Positions 1 through 8,124 of a stretch of 64,000 nt of DNA are shown in pieces. Location of the stretch: positions 81,137-145,136 of the forward strand of contig NZ_BOQL01000030.1 in assembly GCF_018332655.1 (NCBI RefSeq). The letters are read 5' to 3'. This stretch comes from Actinoplanes auranticolor. Its GTDB lineage: Bacteria; Actinomycetota; Actinomycetes; Mycobacteriales; Micromonosporaceae. The notes below the pieces were generated by a model. The model saw nothing but the letters and a program-made list of their open reading frames with translations, was not told the DNA's origin and ran no database searches. Position 1 is the stretch's first letter; every line of letters begins with the position of its first letter. Both the position numbers and the translations under genes were made by a program.

Positions 1-2037
1 GGCGCCAAGGTCGTCGACTTCGGCATCGCCGCGGCGATCAACCCGGCCGGCACCGGCGACGAGGAGTTCGAGGTCCTCGGCACCCCGGCCTACCTGGCCC
101 CGGAACGTCTCACCGGCGACGGTGTCGAGCCGGCCTCGGACGTGTACGCCCTCGGCGTCCTGCTCTACCGGATGCTCTCCGGGCACTCACCCTGGAGCGC
201 CGACACCACCACCCAGATGCTCAACGCCCACGTCTACATCGACCCGGAACCGCTGCCGACCCGCCCGGGCGTGCCGGACTACATCACCGCGCTGTGCAAC
301 CGCTGCCTGAGCAAGGACACCACGCAGCGGCCCAGCGCCCGGGAGGCGGCTGCGCTGCTCGCCCAGGGTGCGGGGCTGCGGGTGGTGGAGGACGCGGCGC
401 CCGCCGGTCCGGAGGGGCCGTCGTTCGACGACGAGCCTTCGGTGCTGATCCGGCGGCGTTCCTCCGGGGCGGCCGGGGCCGGGCCGGGGGTGGCGGTGGC
501 TGCGCTCGGTGATCCGGATCGGGTCCCGCCGGAGATGTTCCACCCGCCGCGGCCGGCCTTCCCGGATGCCGGTGGGCCGGATGCTGGTGGGCCGGATGCT
601 GGTCGTGGCTTCGGCGGGCCGGGCGCGGGCGGTTTCGGTGGATTTGGTCCGGCCGCCTTGGGTGGCGCTGCCGCCTTGGGTGGCGCTGCCGCCTCGGGTG
701 GCGCTGCCGCCTCGGGCGGCGCAGGTGGCTTCGGTGGGTCGAATGCGGCGGCAGGTTCGGGCGCGGCAGCGGCTGCGGACGCCGGCTTCGGCGGGCGGCA
801 CCAAGCCGTCGAAGGCGGTGGGCCTGATTCCGCGGCCGGCTCCGCTGGAGCAAACGCTGCCGAGTTCGGCGGCGCTGGTGCTGCCGGCTTCGGCGGCGCT
901 GGTGCTGCTGGCTTCGGCGGCGCTGGTGCTGCCGGCCTCGGCGGCGCTGGTGCTGCTGGCCTCGGCGGGTCTGGTGCGGCTGAGTTCGGCCGACCGGCCG
1001 CGACCTCCCCGCCCTCGGGCGCCGGTGCGGCTGCTGGGCCGGGTGCTGCGGCCGATCCGCGGGCTGCGGCCGATCCGCGGGCTGCGGCCGATCCGCGGGC
1101 TGCGGCCGATCCCCGGGCTGCGGCCGGGTCGGGTGCTCCGCCCGACCAGTGGACTGCGCCCGACCAGCGGACTGCGCCCGACCAGCGGACTTTGCCCGAC
1201 CAACGGGCTGCGTCCGGGCCGGGCTGGCCGGACGCCGCGGCCTCAGGCGCGGCCGCAACCGCCGCGTCATCGGACCCCGTCTTCGCCGCCGGCTCGGCTT
1301 CCGCCGCCCCGACCGTCCGCCCCGCGCACAGCCACGCCGCCGCGCCACCCACCACCACGCCGGCCGCCGGAGCGCCGCCAGCCGCCTCGTCGGCCGCCGG
1401 AGCACGGGCCACGGCCCGACGCCGACGCCGACGCGTCCTCCCGCTCATCGTCGCGGTGGCGCTGCTCGGGGTCGTCGGCCTGCTCTGGTGGCTGATCAAC
1501 CCCGGCGGCGACAACGCCGGGCCGTCGGCCGCCGGTCCGCTCTTCAGCGGCGCCGATGTCGTGTCGGCCGCTCCCTCGGCGGGCACGCCCTCGACCGCCG
1601 GGAAGCCCAGCGCTCCCGACGGGGCGCCGATACCCGGTCGCGCCGGCCGGACCGGAGCGGCCGCCGCCGGTGAGCCGGGCGGCCCGCCGGCCAATGGGGA
1701 CTTCCCGCCGCCGGCGGACGGCGGCGGCGTCCCGGTCACGACGACGGCGGCCCCGGGCGGCGGGCCCGACCCGGAGGAGCCCACGCCCACCACCGCCGCA
1801 CCCACGACCGACGCCCCGGCGGAGGAGCGGACCTTCACCTCGGCCGGTGGTTCGGTCCGGGCGACGTGTCCGAGCGCTTCGACCGCGGAGCTGCTGTCCT
1901 GGTCCGCGACCAAGCCGTACAAGGTGAACGAGGTCGACGAGGGACCGGGGTCGAGCGCTTCGGTGGAGTTCAAGCACGGCAACCGGCTGGCGCGGATCAC
2001 TGTCACCTGTTCGGGTGGAGTTCCGTCCGCCGGCTGA
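1..2037 (+). CDS. Ser/Thr protein kinase, C-terminal part (5' end outside window)
   Basis: The open frame runs in from base 1 with no start, so this is the 3' part of a Hanks-type (PknB-like) kinase gene; 678 codons are visible. Kinase motifs seen are DFG (codons 6-8), TPAYLAPE (28-35, the APE of the P+1 loop) and DVYALG (47-52). After the kinase lobe comes a very Gly/Ala/Pro-rich linker of about 300 residues built from DNA tandem repeats, then an Arg stretch and one membrane helix (about codons 480-499), then a Pro/Thr-rich outer segment ending in a small Cys-containing C-terminal domain. The topology, cytoplasmic kinase and extracellular sensor, is usual for actinobacterial PASTA-less kinases. 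Substrates cannot be read from the sequence. It stops 1 base from the convergent threonine synthase-like gene. Confidence 0.9.
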   Translation, partial: GAKVVDFGIAAAINPAGTGDEEFEVLGTPAYLAPERLTGDGVEPASDVYALGVLLYRMLSGHSPWSADTTTQMLNAHVYIDPEPLPTRPGVPDYITALCNRCLSKDTTQRPSAREAAALLAQGAGLRVVEDAAPAGPEGPSFDDEPSVLIRRRSSGAAGAGPGVAVAALGDPDRVPPEMFHPPRPAFPDAGGPDAGGPDAGRGFGGPGAGGFGGFGPAALGGAAALGGAAASGGAAASGGAGGFGGSNAAAGSGAAAAADAGFGGRHQAVEGGGPDSAAGSAGANAAEFGGAGAAGFGGAGAAGFGGAGAAGLGGAGAAGLGGSGAAEFGRPAATSPPSGAGAAAGPGAAADPRAAADPRAAADPRAAADPRAAAGSGAPPDQWTAPDQRTAPDQRTLPDQRAASGPGWPDAAASGAAATAASSDPVFAAGSASAAPTVRPAHSHAAAPPTTTPAAGAPPAASSAAGARATARRRRRRVLPLIVAVALLGVVGLLWWLINPGGDNAGPSAAGPLFSGADVVSAAPSAGTPSTAGKPSAPDGAPIPGRAGRTGAAAAGEPGGPPANGDFPPPADGGGVPVTTTAAPGGGPDPEEPTPTTAAPTTDAPAEERTFTSAGGSVRATCPSASTAELLSWSATKPYKVNEVDEGPGSSASVEFKHGNRLARITVTCSGGVPSAG
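652..1212 (+). repeat. In-frame tandem repeats inside the kinase linker
   Basis: Four separate short tandem arrays lie in the kinase linker. They are 652-723 (four 18-bp units, protein AALGGA/AASGGA), 862-981 (five 24-bp units, protein GFGGAGAA/GLGGAGAA), 1045-1134 (18-bp units, protein AAADPR) and 1141-1212 (four 18-bp units, protein PDQRTA). All unit lengths are multiples of 3, so gain or loss of units keeps the frame. The arrays probably vary in length between strains by slippage; this is inference. Confidence 0.85.
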
Positions 2038-2038
2038 C

Positions 2039-3259
2039 TCAGCGCCGGGCCGGAATCCTGCCGTCCACGGGCAGCGTCGGCACGTCGACCGTGATCGTCC
2101 CGGGGTACTTCAGGCCCGTACCCGTGTTGAGAATGACCACGCTGTCGGCGGCGCCGATGAAGCCGCTGTCGCGCAGCTGCCGGGCGGCGGCCAGGCAGGC
2201 CGCTCCTTCCGGGCAGATGAAGGCGCCCTCGTCGCGGGCGACGAGCAGCTGCTCGGCCAGCAGCGCCTCGTCGCTGACCGCCACCGCTGTGCCCTCGGTG
2301 GCGCGGACGGCCTCCAGGACGAGGAAGTCGCCGAGCGCCTTGGGCACGGTGATGCCGAAGGCGATGGTCTTCGCGTCCGGGTACGGCCGGCTCACGTCGG
2401 CACCCTCCGCGAACGCCTCGACGATCGGTGCGCACCCCTCGGCCTGCACCGCCACCAGCCGCGGCAGGTCGGCGCCGATCCAGCCCAGCTCCTGCATCTC
2501 GCGCAGGGCCTGGTAGATGCCGATGATCCCGACCCCGCCGCCGGTCGGATACAGGATGACGTCCGGCACCCGCCAGCCGAGCTGCTCGACGATCTCGTAC
2601 CCCATGGTCTTCTTGCCCTCGAGCCGGTACGGCTCCTTGAGCGTGGAGACCTCCTGGTAGCCGGTGCGCTCGCGGACCGCCGCGTTGATGAGTCTGCCCG
2701 CGTCGCCGATCAGCCCGTCGACGAGGTACAGCTCCGCGCCGGTGGCCACGCATTCCGTACGGGTGATGGCCGGCGCGTCGACCGGCATCGCGATCAGGCA
2801 GGTCAGGCCGGCCCGGGCGGCGTAGGTGGCCCAGGCCGCGCCCGCGTTACCGTTGGTCGGCATGGCCACGCCGGTGACGCCCAGCTCGGCGGCCCGGGAG
2901 ACCCCCACCGCGGCGCCGCGCGCCTTGAAGGATCCGGTCGGCACCGTGCCTTCGTCCTTCAGGAGCAGCCCGGCTACGCCGATCCGCGCGCCGTAGCGCG
3001 GCAGCGGCAGCAACGGCGTCATACCCTCGCCCAGGGTGACCAGCCGGTCGGGGTCACGCACGGGCAGCATCTCGTGGTACCGCCACAGTGTCGCCGGGCG
3101 CGCGGCCAGCGCCTCGCGGGTCAGGGTCCGGCCCGCCCGCTCGATGTCGTAACGGGCCAGCAGCGGTACGCCGGCGTCGCTGACTCCTTGCACGACGTCC
3201 GCGTCGTAGCGGACGCCGGTCCGGGAGCACTCCAGGTGGCTGAGGGCGGAGAAGGTCAT
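2039..3259 (-). CDS. thrC: Threonine synthase-like PLP enzyme
   Basis: A 406-aa fold-type II PLP enzyme. The N-terminus has a short Cys-bearing segment (LSHLECSRTG) as in the plant/archaeal class of threonine synthases. The PLP lysine lies in PTGSFKARGAA, the phosphate-binding glycine loop is PTGGGVGIIG, and a substrate loop reads PTNGNAGAAWA. The family converts O-phosphohomoserine to threonine. No homoserine kinase or dehydrogenase gene lies nearby, so this may be a second, stand-alone paralogue acting on another substrate. It starts at ATG 3259 with only a weak ribosome site. It is divergent from the GDSL lipoprotein gene and convergent with the kinase. Confidence 0.8.
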   Translation of the reverse strand: MTFSALSHLECSRTGVRYDADVVQGVSDAGVPLLARYDIERAGRTLTREALAARPATLWRYHEMLPVRDPDRLVTLGEGMTPLLPLPRYGARIGVAGLLLKDEGTVPTGSFKARGAAVGVSRAAELGVTGVAMPTNGNAGAAWATYAARAGLTCLIAMPVDAPAITRTECVATGAELYLVDGLIGDAGRLINAAVRERTGYQEVSTLKEPYRLEGKKTMGYEIVEQLGWRVPDVILYPTGGGVGIIGIYQALREMQELGWIGADLPRLVAVQAEGCAPIVEAFAEGADVSRPYPDAKTIAFGITVPKALGDFLVLEAVRATEGTAVAVSDEALLAEQLLVARDEGAFICPEGAACLAAARQLRDSGFIGAADSVVILNTGTGLKYPGTITVDVPTLPVDGRIPARR

Positions 3260-3368
3260 GGTGATCAGCTTGCGATGTCCGGTGTGACCGTGGGTGACCG
3301 GGGTGACGGCCGAGACGCCAATGCCTTACGGTGATGCAGTCGTTGCTTTCGGTGATGGGGGATTACTC

Positions 3369-4211
3369 GTGCTTCGCCGCTGGCACCTTGCCGTCCTGGT
3401 CGTGCTCGCCGCCCTGGCCCTGGCCTGCGAGGGGGCCGGGACCGCCGCTCCCGAGCCCACCGGCACCGCCAAGGGCCTGCCCGCGTCGATGGGAGCGCTG
3501 GGCGACTCCATCACCGCGGGCTACGGCTCCTGTTTCACGCTGGTCGCGTGCAGCCGCAACTCGTGGTCCACCGGCAGCAGTGCCGCGGTGGACAGTCACT
3601 ACCGGCGGATCCGGGAGGACAACGGCGCGATCAGGGGCAACGCGGAGAACTACGCCGTACCGGGGGCCCGCGCGCGTGACCTCGCCGGGCAGGCGGACCG
3701 GGCGGTCGACGACAAGGTCCAGTACGTCACCGTCCTCATCGGTGCCAACGACGCCTGCGTCGACCGGGTCGCGGACATGACGAAGACCCGGACCTTCCGC
3801 AAGCAGGTCGACACGGCCCTCGCCCGGCTCAAGAAGGGGCTGCCGAAGACGCGCGTGCTGGTCGTGAGCATCCCGAACCTGTACCGGCTGTGGCAGCTGG
3901 GCCACGAGAACGAGCGCGCCGTCCGCGCCTGGCGCCGCGGCGTGTGCCAGTCCCTGCTGGCCCGGCCCACCTCGACCGCGAAGGCCGACGACGAGCGCCG
4001 CCGGCAGGTCGGGGACCGGGTGGACGCGTACAACCGGGAGCTGGAGGCGGCCTGCGAGAAGTACGGCCGCAAGTGCCGCTGGGACGGCGGCGCCGCGCAC
4101 CGGGTCCGGTTCTCCCTGGACCTGGTCAACGAGATCGACTACTTCCACCCCGACGTGGAGGGGCAGAACAAGCTGGCCGACGTGACCTATCCGGGCCGCT
4201 TCAAGTGGTGA
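3369..4211 (+). CDS. SGNH/GDSL-family hydrolase, lipoprotein
   Basis: A 280-aa exported esterase/lipase-like protein. I choose GTG 3369 because a GGGGGA ribosome site sits just upstream and it gives a clean lipoprotein signal with lipobox LALAC (Cys20); the longer ATG-started frame would bury the signal. SGNH blocks are visible: GDSITAG with nucleophile Ser47, GAND around residue 125-128, and the C-terminal Asp-His pair in DYFHPD (His260). The family hydrolyses carbohydrate, lipid or acyl esters at the outer membrane face. The substrate is unknown. It ends 12 bases before the convergent methyltransferase gene. Confidence 0.8.
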   Translation: MLRRWHLAVLVVLAALALACEGAGTAAPEPTGTAKGLPASMGALGDSITAGYGSCFTLVACSRNSWSTGSSAAVDSHYRRIREDNGAIRGNAENYAVPGARARDLAGQADRAVDDKVQYVTVLIGANDACVDRVADMTKTRTFRKQVDTALARLKKGLPKTRVLVVSIPNLYRLWQLGHENERAVRAWRRGVCQSLLARPTSTAKADDERRRQVGDRVDAYNRELEAACEKYGRKCRWDGGAAHRVRFSLDLVNEIDYFHPDVEGQNKLADVTYPGRFKW

Positions 4212-4223
4212 GGCCGGGCAGCG

Positions 4224-5039
4224 TCAGGGCTTACGGGCGACCCCGCCGTACACGGAGACCTGGGCGTCGGTCGGTTCGCCGTCCGGACCGGGGCCGTCCG
4301 GGCGCCAGCGGTTGACGAGTTCGACGCCCGGCTCGACCAGCTCCAGGCCGGTGAAGAAGCCCGCGATCCGCTCGCGCGGGCGGACCTGCATAGTCACCCC
4401 GGTACGCCGGTAGATCGCCGCCACGTGCTCCCACGCCACCGGGTCGAAGTCGCCGGTCAGGTGGGACAGCACGAGGTGGCTGCCCGGGGGCAGGGCCGCC
4501 AGCAGGCGCGCGACGATGCCGTCCGGGTCGTCCTCGTCGCCGATGAAGTGCAGGATCGCGATCAGCAGCAGGCCCACCGGGCGGTCGAGGTCCAGGGTGT
4601 CGCGCAGCTGCGGCGCCTTCAGGATGGAATCCACGTCGCGCAGGTCCGCGTCCAGATACTCGGTGCGGCCCTCGGGGGTGCTGGTCAGCAGCGCACGGGC
4701 GTGGGCCAGCACGATCGGGTCGTTGTCGACGTAGACGATGCGGGCGGCCGGGTTCACCTCCTGGGCGACGTGGTGCACGTTCGGGGCGCTCGGGATGCCC
4801 GTACCGATGTCGAGGAACTGGTCGATGCCGCGCTCCGCGGCCAGGAAGCGGACCGCCCGGCGCAGGAACGCCCGGTTCTCCCGCGGCGGCGTGCGGCTGG
4901 CCGGATTGGCCTTGATGCCCTGCTCGGCGGCGGCGCGGTCGGCGGCGAAGTTGTCCTTGCCGCCGAGCAGATAGTCATAGACCCGGGCCGGGTGCGGGCG
5001 GTCGGTCTGCAGGTCCACGGGCGGCTGCGTCTGCTCCAT
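4224..5039 (-). CDS. SAM-dependent methyltransferase, DUF574 family
   Basis: A 271-aa protein of the actinobacterial S-adenosyl methyltransferase family (DUF574/Methyltransf_19). Typical features are the N-terminal RPHPARVYDYLLGGKDNF signature, the SAM loop FLDIGTGIPSAPNVH, the acidic VYVDNDPIV motif after strand 2, and LHFIGDEDDP. The ATG at 5039 directly precedes the conserved N-terminus. The family is greatly expanded in actinomycetes and its methyl acceptors are mostly unknown. It is transcribed alone: the next gene on the same strand starts 27 bases downstream of a separate coding region. Confidence 0.85.
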   Translation of the reverse strand: MEQTQPPVDLQTDRPHPARVYDYLLGGKDNFAADRAAAEQGIKANPASRTPPRENRAFLRRAVRFLAAERGIDQFLDIGTGIPSAPNVHHVAQEVNPAARIVYVDNDPIVLAHARALLTSTPEGRTEYLDADLRDVDSILKAPQLRDTLDLDRPVGLLLIAILHFIGDEDDPDGIVARLLAALPPGSHLVLSHLTGDFDPVAWEHVAAIYRRTGVTMQVRPRERIAGFFTGLELVEPGVELVNRWRPDGPGPDGEPTDAQVSVYGGVARKP

Positions 5040-5066
5040 GCAGGGATCGTAGGCGTTCGATGGCTG

Positions 5067-6416
5067 TCACGGGCGTACCGTCCAGTCCTGGACGTCGATC
5101 TGACTTCCGCCGTAGCGCGGCGCGAAGATGCTCAGCACCCCGAGCGTGCGCAGCCGCTCGTGATCGACCAGCGGGTCGGAGTAGTAGATCGCGGCCGAGG
5201 TGTAGCGCAGCGTCCAGTCCTTCCAGCCGGAGGCCTTCGAGGCCGTCTGGATGTGCAGCTTGCGGGTGCTGGAGTCGCCGCTGGCCACGTAGAGGTTGTC
5301 CGCCGCGTCGACCCCGATGTCACCGCGGCTCGAGCGCTCCAGGAACGGCGTGTACGTCTGGTGCCAGACCTTCGACGCCTTGTCCCGCCAGTAGTGCACC
5401 AGCACGGCTCGCTCCCGGGCCGCGGTGAAGTCGCTGGTGCTCGGCGCCGCGGCGGGCAGGTGTGAGGCCAGCACGTGCACGATCCCGGCCTTGTCGACCA
5501 CCTGCGATTCCTGGTTGATCAGGCCGCGGTTCTGGCCGATGGCCCAGACCCGCAGCCCGGCCGCGTCGGAGATCAGCGGGGAGCTGCCGGTGGTCGCGAT
5601 GACGCTCCCGGCGTTGTTGCGCCAGGTACGGCCCTCGTCCCGGCTGTACGCGTAGAACAGGTCGTGGTTGGTGCTGGCGTTCGACGTCTCCCGGACCGTC
5701 CACGTCACGTGCAGCAGGCCGGTGCTGTCGTACTCCAGCCCGAACAGGTACGCGTTGTTGCCGGCCGTGGTGCCGTCGATGAACCGTCCGAGGGCGGTCC
5801 ACGTGCCGGCCGCGTACTCGTAGAGCACCTCGTCGCCGGCGCCGCTGGTGCCGGTGCGCAGGGCGAGCTGCAGCTTGCCGGCCGGCGTGGTGAGGAACTG
5901 CGGATAGGTCATGGTCGGCATGCCGGCCCCGGTCAGCGTGGACACCATCGGTCCGAAGCTGGCTGCGGACCACGCCGCCGTGCCCGGGGACGTGATCAGT
6001 CCGGCCACTGACCGGCGGTAGCGCAGCACCGAGGAGTGCATGTCGAAGGCCAGGTGCAGGGTGCCGTCCTGGCGCGAGATGCCGATGCTGATGGTGTTGT
6101 GCGAGTCGGTGGAGGTCGTCGCGTAGTCGGTGAGCCGCAGGTTCTGCCACGCGCCGCCGGGCAGCTGGCGCCGGGACAGGTTCACGTAGCCGCTCTGGTC
6201 CCAGAATGCCGTGTACTGCCAGCCGGCGACGGTGGTGATGCCGTCCTGCTGGAACGACTCGCTGTTCATGTAGCCGGTGTAGGTCAGAGCGGTGCGGCCG
6301 GTGGTGGTGAGCACCGTGACGGAGCTCTGCGTCACCGTGGGAGCCGCTGCCACCGCGGGGGAGCCCGCGAGGGCGGTGGCGAGGATCAGGACTGCGGCGG
6401 TCATGAATCGTTTCAT
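5067..6416 (-). CDS. Secreted BNR-repeat protein (BNR_4 type)
   Basis: A 449-aa secreted protein with a Sec signal peptide (MKRFMTAAVLILATALAG, cleavage near the AVAAA stretch). The rest looks like a seven-bladed propeller of the BNR_4 type, with recurrent segments such as SRRQLPGGAW, ISRQDGTLHLAFDMH, YDSTGLLHVTW and YSRDEGRTWRNN (an Asp-box-like SxDxGxTW). Members are found near polysaccharide lyases and glycosidases and some act on glycans. No catalytic residues are certain here. A promoter-like TTGACG/TACCGT pair with 18-bp spacing lies upstream, and a GAGG ribosome site precedes the ATG. Confidence 0.75.
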   Translation of the reverse strand: MKRFMTAAVLILATALAGSPAVAAAPTVTQSSVTVLTTTGRTALTYTGYMNSESFQQDGITTVAGWQYTAFWDQSGYVNLSRRQLPGGAWQNLRLTDYATTSTDSHNTISIGISRQDGTLHLAFDMHSSVLRYRRSVAGLITSPGTAAWSAASFGPMVSTLTGAGMPTMTYPQFLTTPAGKLQLALRTGTSGAGDEVLYEYAAGTWTALGRFIDGTTAGNNAYLFGLEYDSTGLLHVTWTVRETSNASTNHDLFYAYSRDEGRTWRNNAGSVIATTGSSPLISDAAGLRVWAIGQNRGLINQESQVVDKAGIVHVLASHLPAAAPSTSDFTAARERAVLVHYWRDKASKVWHQTYTPFLERSSRGDIGVDAADNLYVASGDSSTRKLHIQTASKASGWKDWTLRYTSAAIYYSDPLVDHERLRTLGVLSIFAPRYGGSQIDVQDWTVRP

Positions 6417-6457
6417 CGACCTCGGAGACTTCGCTGGGGCCCGGGACGGTTTCGCCG

Positions 6458-6487
6458 ACGGTATGCCCCGGTCTCGTAGATCGTCAA
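6458..6487 (-). promoter_or_regulatory. Putative sigma-70-type promoter of the BNR gene
   Basis: On the minus strand TTGACG (6487-6482) and TACCGT (6463-6458) are separated by 18 bp, about 40 bases upstream of the BNR protein start at 6416. The match is fair for a GC-rich actinomycete; no mapping data are available. Confidence 0.4.
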
Positions 6488-6505
6488 GGACGTCGATGTC
6501 AGTGA

Positions 6506-6898
6506 TCAGGGAGTGGCGTCCAGGGCCCGGTGCAGCGCGTCCAGGATGGAGCCGCGGTCCGCGCCGGCCGCGCGGGCGCGCCAGACGTAGTCCTCCGCGG
6601 CCCGCCGGAGCACCGAATCGTCGTCGGCCTGATCGGCCGGGCGGGCCGGGTGGTCGGCCACCCGGGTGCCGCCGCCGCGCCGGGAGACGACCAGGCCGGC
6701 CGCCTCGAGCTCCCGGTACGCCCGGGCCACCGTGCCGACGGCCAGCCCGAGGTCACCGGCGAGCTGCCGCAGCGGGGGCAGGCGCTCGCCCCGGGCCAGG
6801 GCGCCGCTGCCGATCAGGGCGGCGAGCTGCCGGCGCACCTGCTCGTACGGCGGGGTGGGATCCGTCGTCGTGACACTCAGGACGGGCGGCTCGCTCAT
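6506..6898 (-). CDS. GntR-family regulator, YtrA-like
   Basis: A 130-aa regulator with an N-terminal GntR winged helix-turn-helix (PPYEQVRRQLAALIGSG; RLPPLRQLAGDLGLAVGTVARAYRELEAAG as two stretches around residues 17-70) and only a short C-terminal helix, as in the YtrA subfamily. Its ATG overlaps the stop of the upstream membrane-protein gene (ATGA at 6895-6898), so the two are translationally coupled. YtrA-type regulators usually repress their own operon, which carries ABC or membrane proteins. The inverted repeats at 7742-7802 just upstream of the operon are the likely operator. Confidence 0.85.
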   Translation of the reverse strand: MSEPPVLSVTTTDPTPPYEQVRRQLAALIGSGALARGERLPPLRQLAGDLGLAVGTVARAYRELEAAGLVVSRRGGGTRVADHPARPADQADDDSVLRRAAEDYVWRARAAGADRGSILDALHRALDATP

Positions 6899-7731
6899 GC
6901 CCGGGACCGCTTCGCCGGCAGCAGCAGGCAGGCGCCGCACCAGGCCGCCGCCGCGAACGCGACCAGGCCCAGCGCGGACAGGCCCTGACCCGCGCCGTCC
7001 CACCACTGGGCGGAGCACTCCGACCTGGTTCGCAGCGCGAGCGCCGCGGTCAGGGCGATGCCGGTCAGGGGTATGAGCACCAGCACGCCGGTCGCGGCGG
7101 TGACGACCTCGGCGGAACGCCGTCGCAGCGCGTCGTCGGTGGCGGCGAGCTCGGCGGCCTGCGGGCGGCGGACCACCCGGTGCAGCGTGAACGCCGCCAG
7201 CACGAGCCCGGCCACGACGGCTGACAGGGCCGGAACGGTGTAGTACGAGCCCGGCCACGGCTCCCGCACATTGCCCGGGCAGACCAGCTGCCGGCCTCCG
7301 GAGTCCGCCGAGGCGGTCACGGTCGTGAGGGTGGCCACCGCGAACAGCGCCACGATGGACGCCGCGACGCCTGCGCCCAGCAGGCGCGGGACGTAGTCGA
7401 GCGTGCGGCGCACTCGGAGCCCGGCCCGGCGCACCTGGCCCGCCGGCAGGCCGCGGGTCGCCTCGCCGGTCAGCGCCCCGGCGAACACGCCGATGCTGAA
7501 GACCGGCGCCGCCAGCAGGATGCCGCGGCCCAGCTCCGGAGTCTGGGCGGCGACGGCGATGGCAGCCCCGGTGGCCCCGGCGAGGATGCCGGCCAGGCGC
7601 CACTTCGCGGCGGGGTCGGGGCGGCGGGCGGCCGGGGCCGGCGCGGTGAGGGGCCAGTGGACCCGGGCCAGCGCGAGGGCGGCGGTGCCGAGCAGCAGCA
7701 ACACCAGGACCACCGTGGCGATGACGTGCAC
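6895..7731 (-). CDS. Polytopic membrane protein, unknown function
   Basis: A 278-aa integral membrane protein with about seven predicted helices, including HVIATVVLVLLLLGTAALAL at the N-terminus, GILAGATGAAIAVAAQ, LLGAGVAASIVALFAV, ALSAVVAGLVLAAF and VLVLIPLTGIALTAALAL. A Cys-bearing loop (GRQLVCPGN) lies between two helices. It starts at GTG 7731 after a GGGGGA ribosome site. It is the first gene of a two-gene operon with the GntR regulator. I do not recognise a family; it resembles membrane partners of YtrA regulators that lack an ABC ATPase. Confidence 0.75.
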   Translation of the reverse strand: MHVIATVVLVLLLLGTAALALARVHWPLTAPAPAARRPDPAAKWRLAGILAGATGAAIAVAAQTPELGRGILLAAPVFSIGVFAGALTGEATRGLPAGQVRRAGLRVRRTLDYVPRLLGAGVAASIVALFAVATLTTVTASADSGGRQLVCPGNVREPWPGSYYTVPALSAVVAGLVLAAFTLHRVVRRPQAAELAATDDALRRRSAEVVTAATGVLVLIPLTGIALTAALALRTRSECSAQWWDGAGQGLSALGLVAFAAAAWCGACLLLPAKRSRA

Positions 7732-7741
7732 CCGTCCCCCT

Positions 7742-7802
7742 TTGTGTCATGCACTTGATACAAGGGGGAGCGTGCCAGGCGGCCTCAGTTGTGTCAATAC
7801 AA
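7742..7802 (-). promoter_or_regulatory. GntR-type inverted-repeat operators and promoter region
   Basis: Two dyads lie directly upstream of the membrane protein/GntR operon. The first is TTGTGTCA (7742-7749) facing TGATACAA (7756-7763). The second is the compact TTGTGTCAATACAA (7789-7802), which on the minus strand also holds a TTGACA -35-like hexamer (7797-7792). The proximal dyad abuts the ribosome site. The half-site TTGTRTCA is palindromic in style, as expected for YtrA-like repressors. Autoregulation is inferred. Confidence 0.6.
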
Positions 7803-7819
7803 GGGTCGCCGCCGCGGCG

Positions 7820-8056
7820 TCAGATGATCAGGTTGAGCGCGCTGCCGAGCTGCCCGATGTCCAGGGTCTTGCTGGTCGTCTGACGTTCCTGCAGGGACTC
7901 CTCCTCGGTCCGGGTGAGGACCGCCTTGTCCTTGGCCGCGACCTTCTCGGCCGCCTTCGCCGCCAGGTCCTCGGCCAGCTTCAGCTGGATGCGCTGGAAC
8001 TCGGTGCGGGCGCTGGGCGTGCTGGACCCCGTCGAGCCGATGGCCTCCACTGCCAT
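7820..8056 (-). CDS. Small hypothetical protein, 78 aa
   Basis: A 78-aa protein starting at ATG 8056. It is helical and charged in the middle (repeated Ala-Lys runs such as EDLAAKAAEKVAAKDKAV) with a hydrophobic C-terminal tail (GQLGSALNLII). I recognise no family. It has its own short upstream gap of 68 bases after the amine oxidase gene and is followed by the divergent-facing operator region of the GntR operon. Codon use fits a real gene, with strong third-position GC, but functional evidence is absent. Confidence 0.55.
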   Translation of the reverse strand: MAVEAIGSTGSSTPSARTEFQRIQLKLAEDLAAKAAEKVAAKDKAVLTRTEEESLQERQTTSKTLDIGQLGSALNLII

Positions 8057-8124
8057 GGTGAACCCCTGTCGTCGTCGCTGACTGTCGGGCCAGCCCATCG
8101 GCCGGGTCGCGGCGATCGGGACCC

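Noticed and set aside
652..1212. Repeats considered as a CRISPR array or mobile-element trace
   Set aside because: Units are contiguous without spacers, multiples of 3 and in frame inside the kinase gene.
279..2753. 824-codon minus-strand frame across the kinase tail and threonine synthase-like gene
   Set aside because: It lies antisense to the kinase repeats and in the wrong frame through the enzyme gene; composition is low-complexity.
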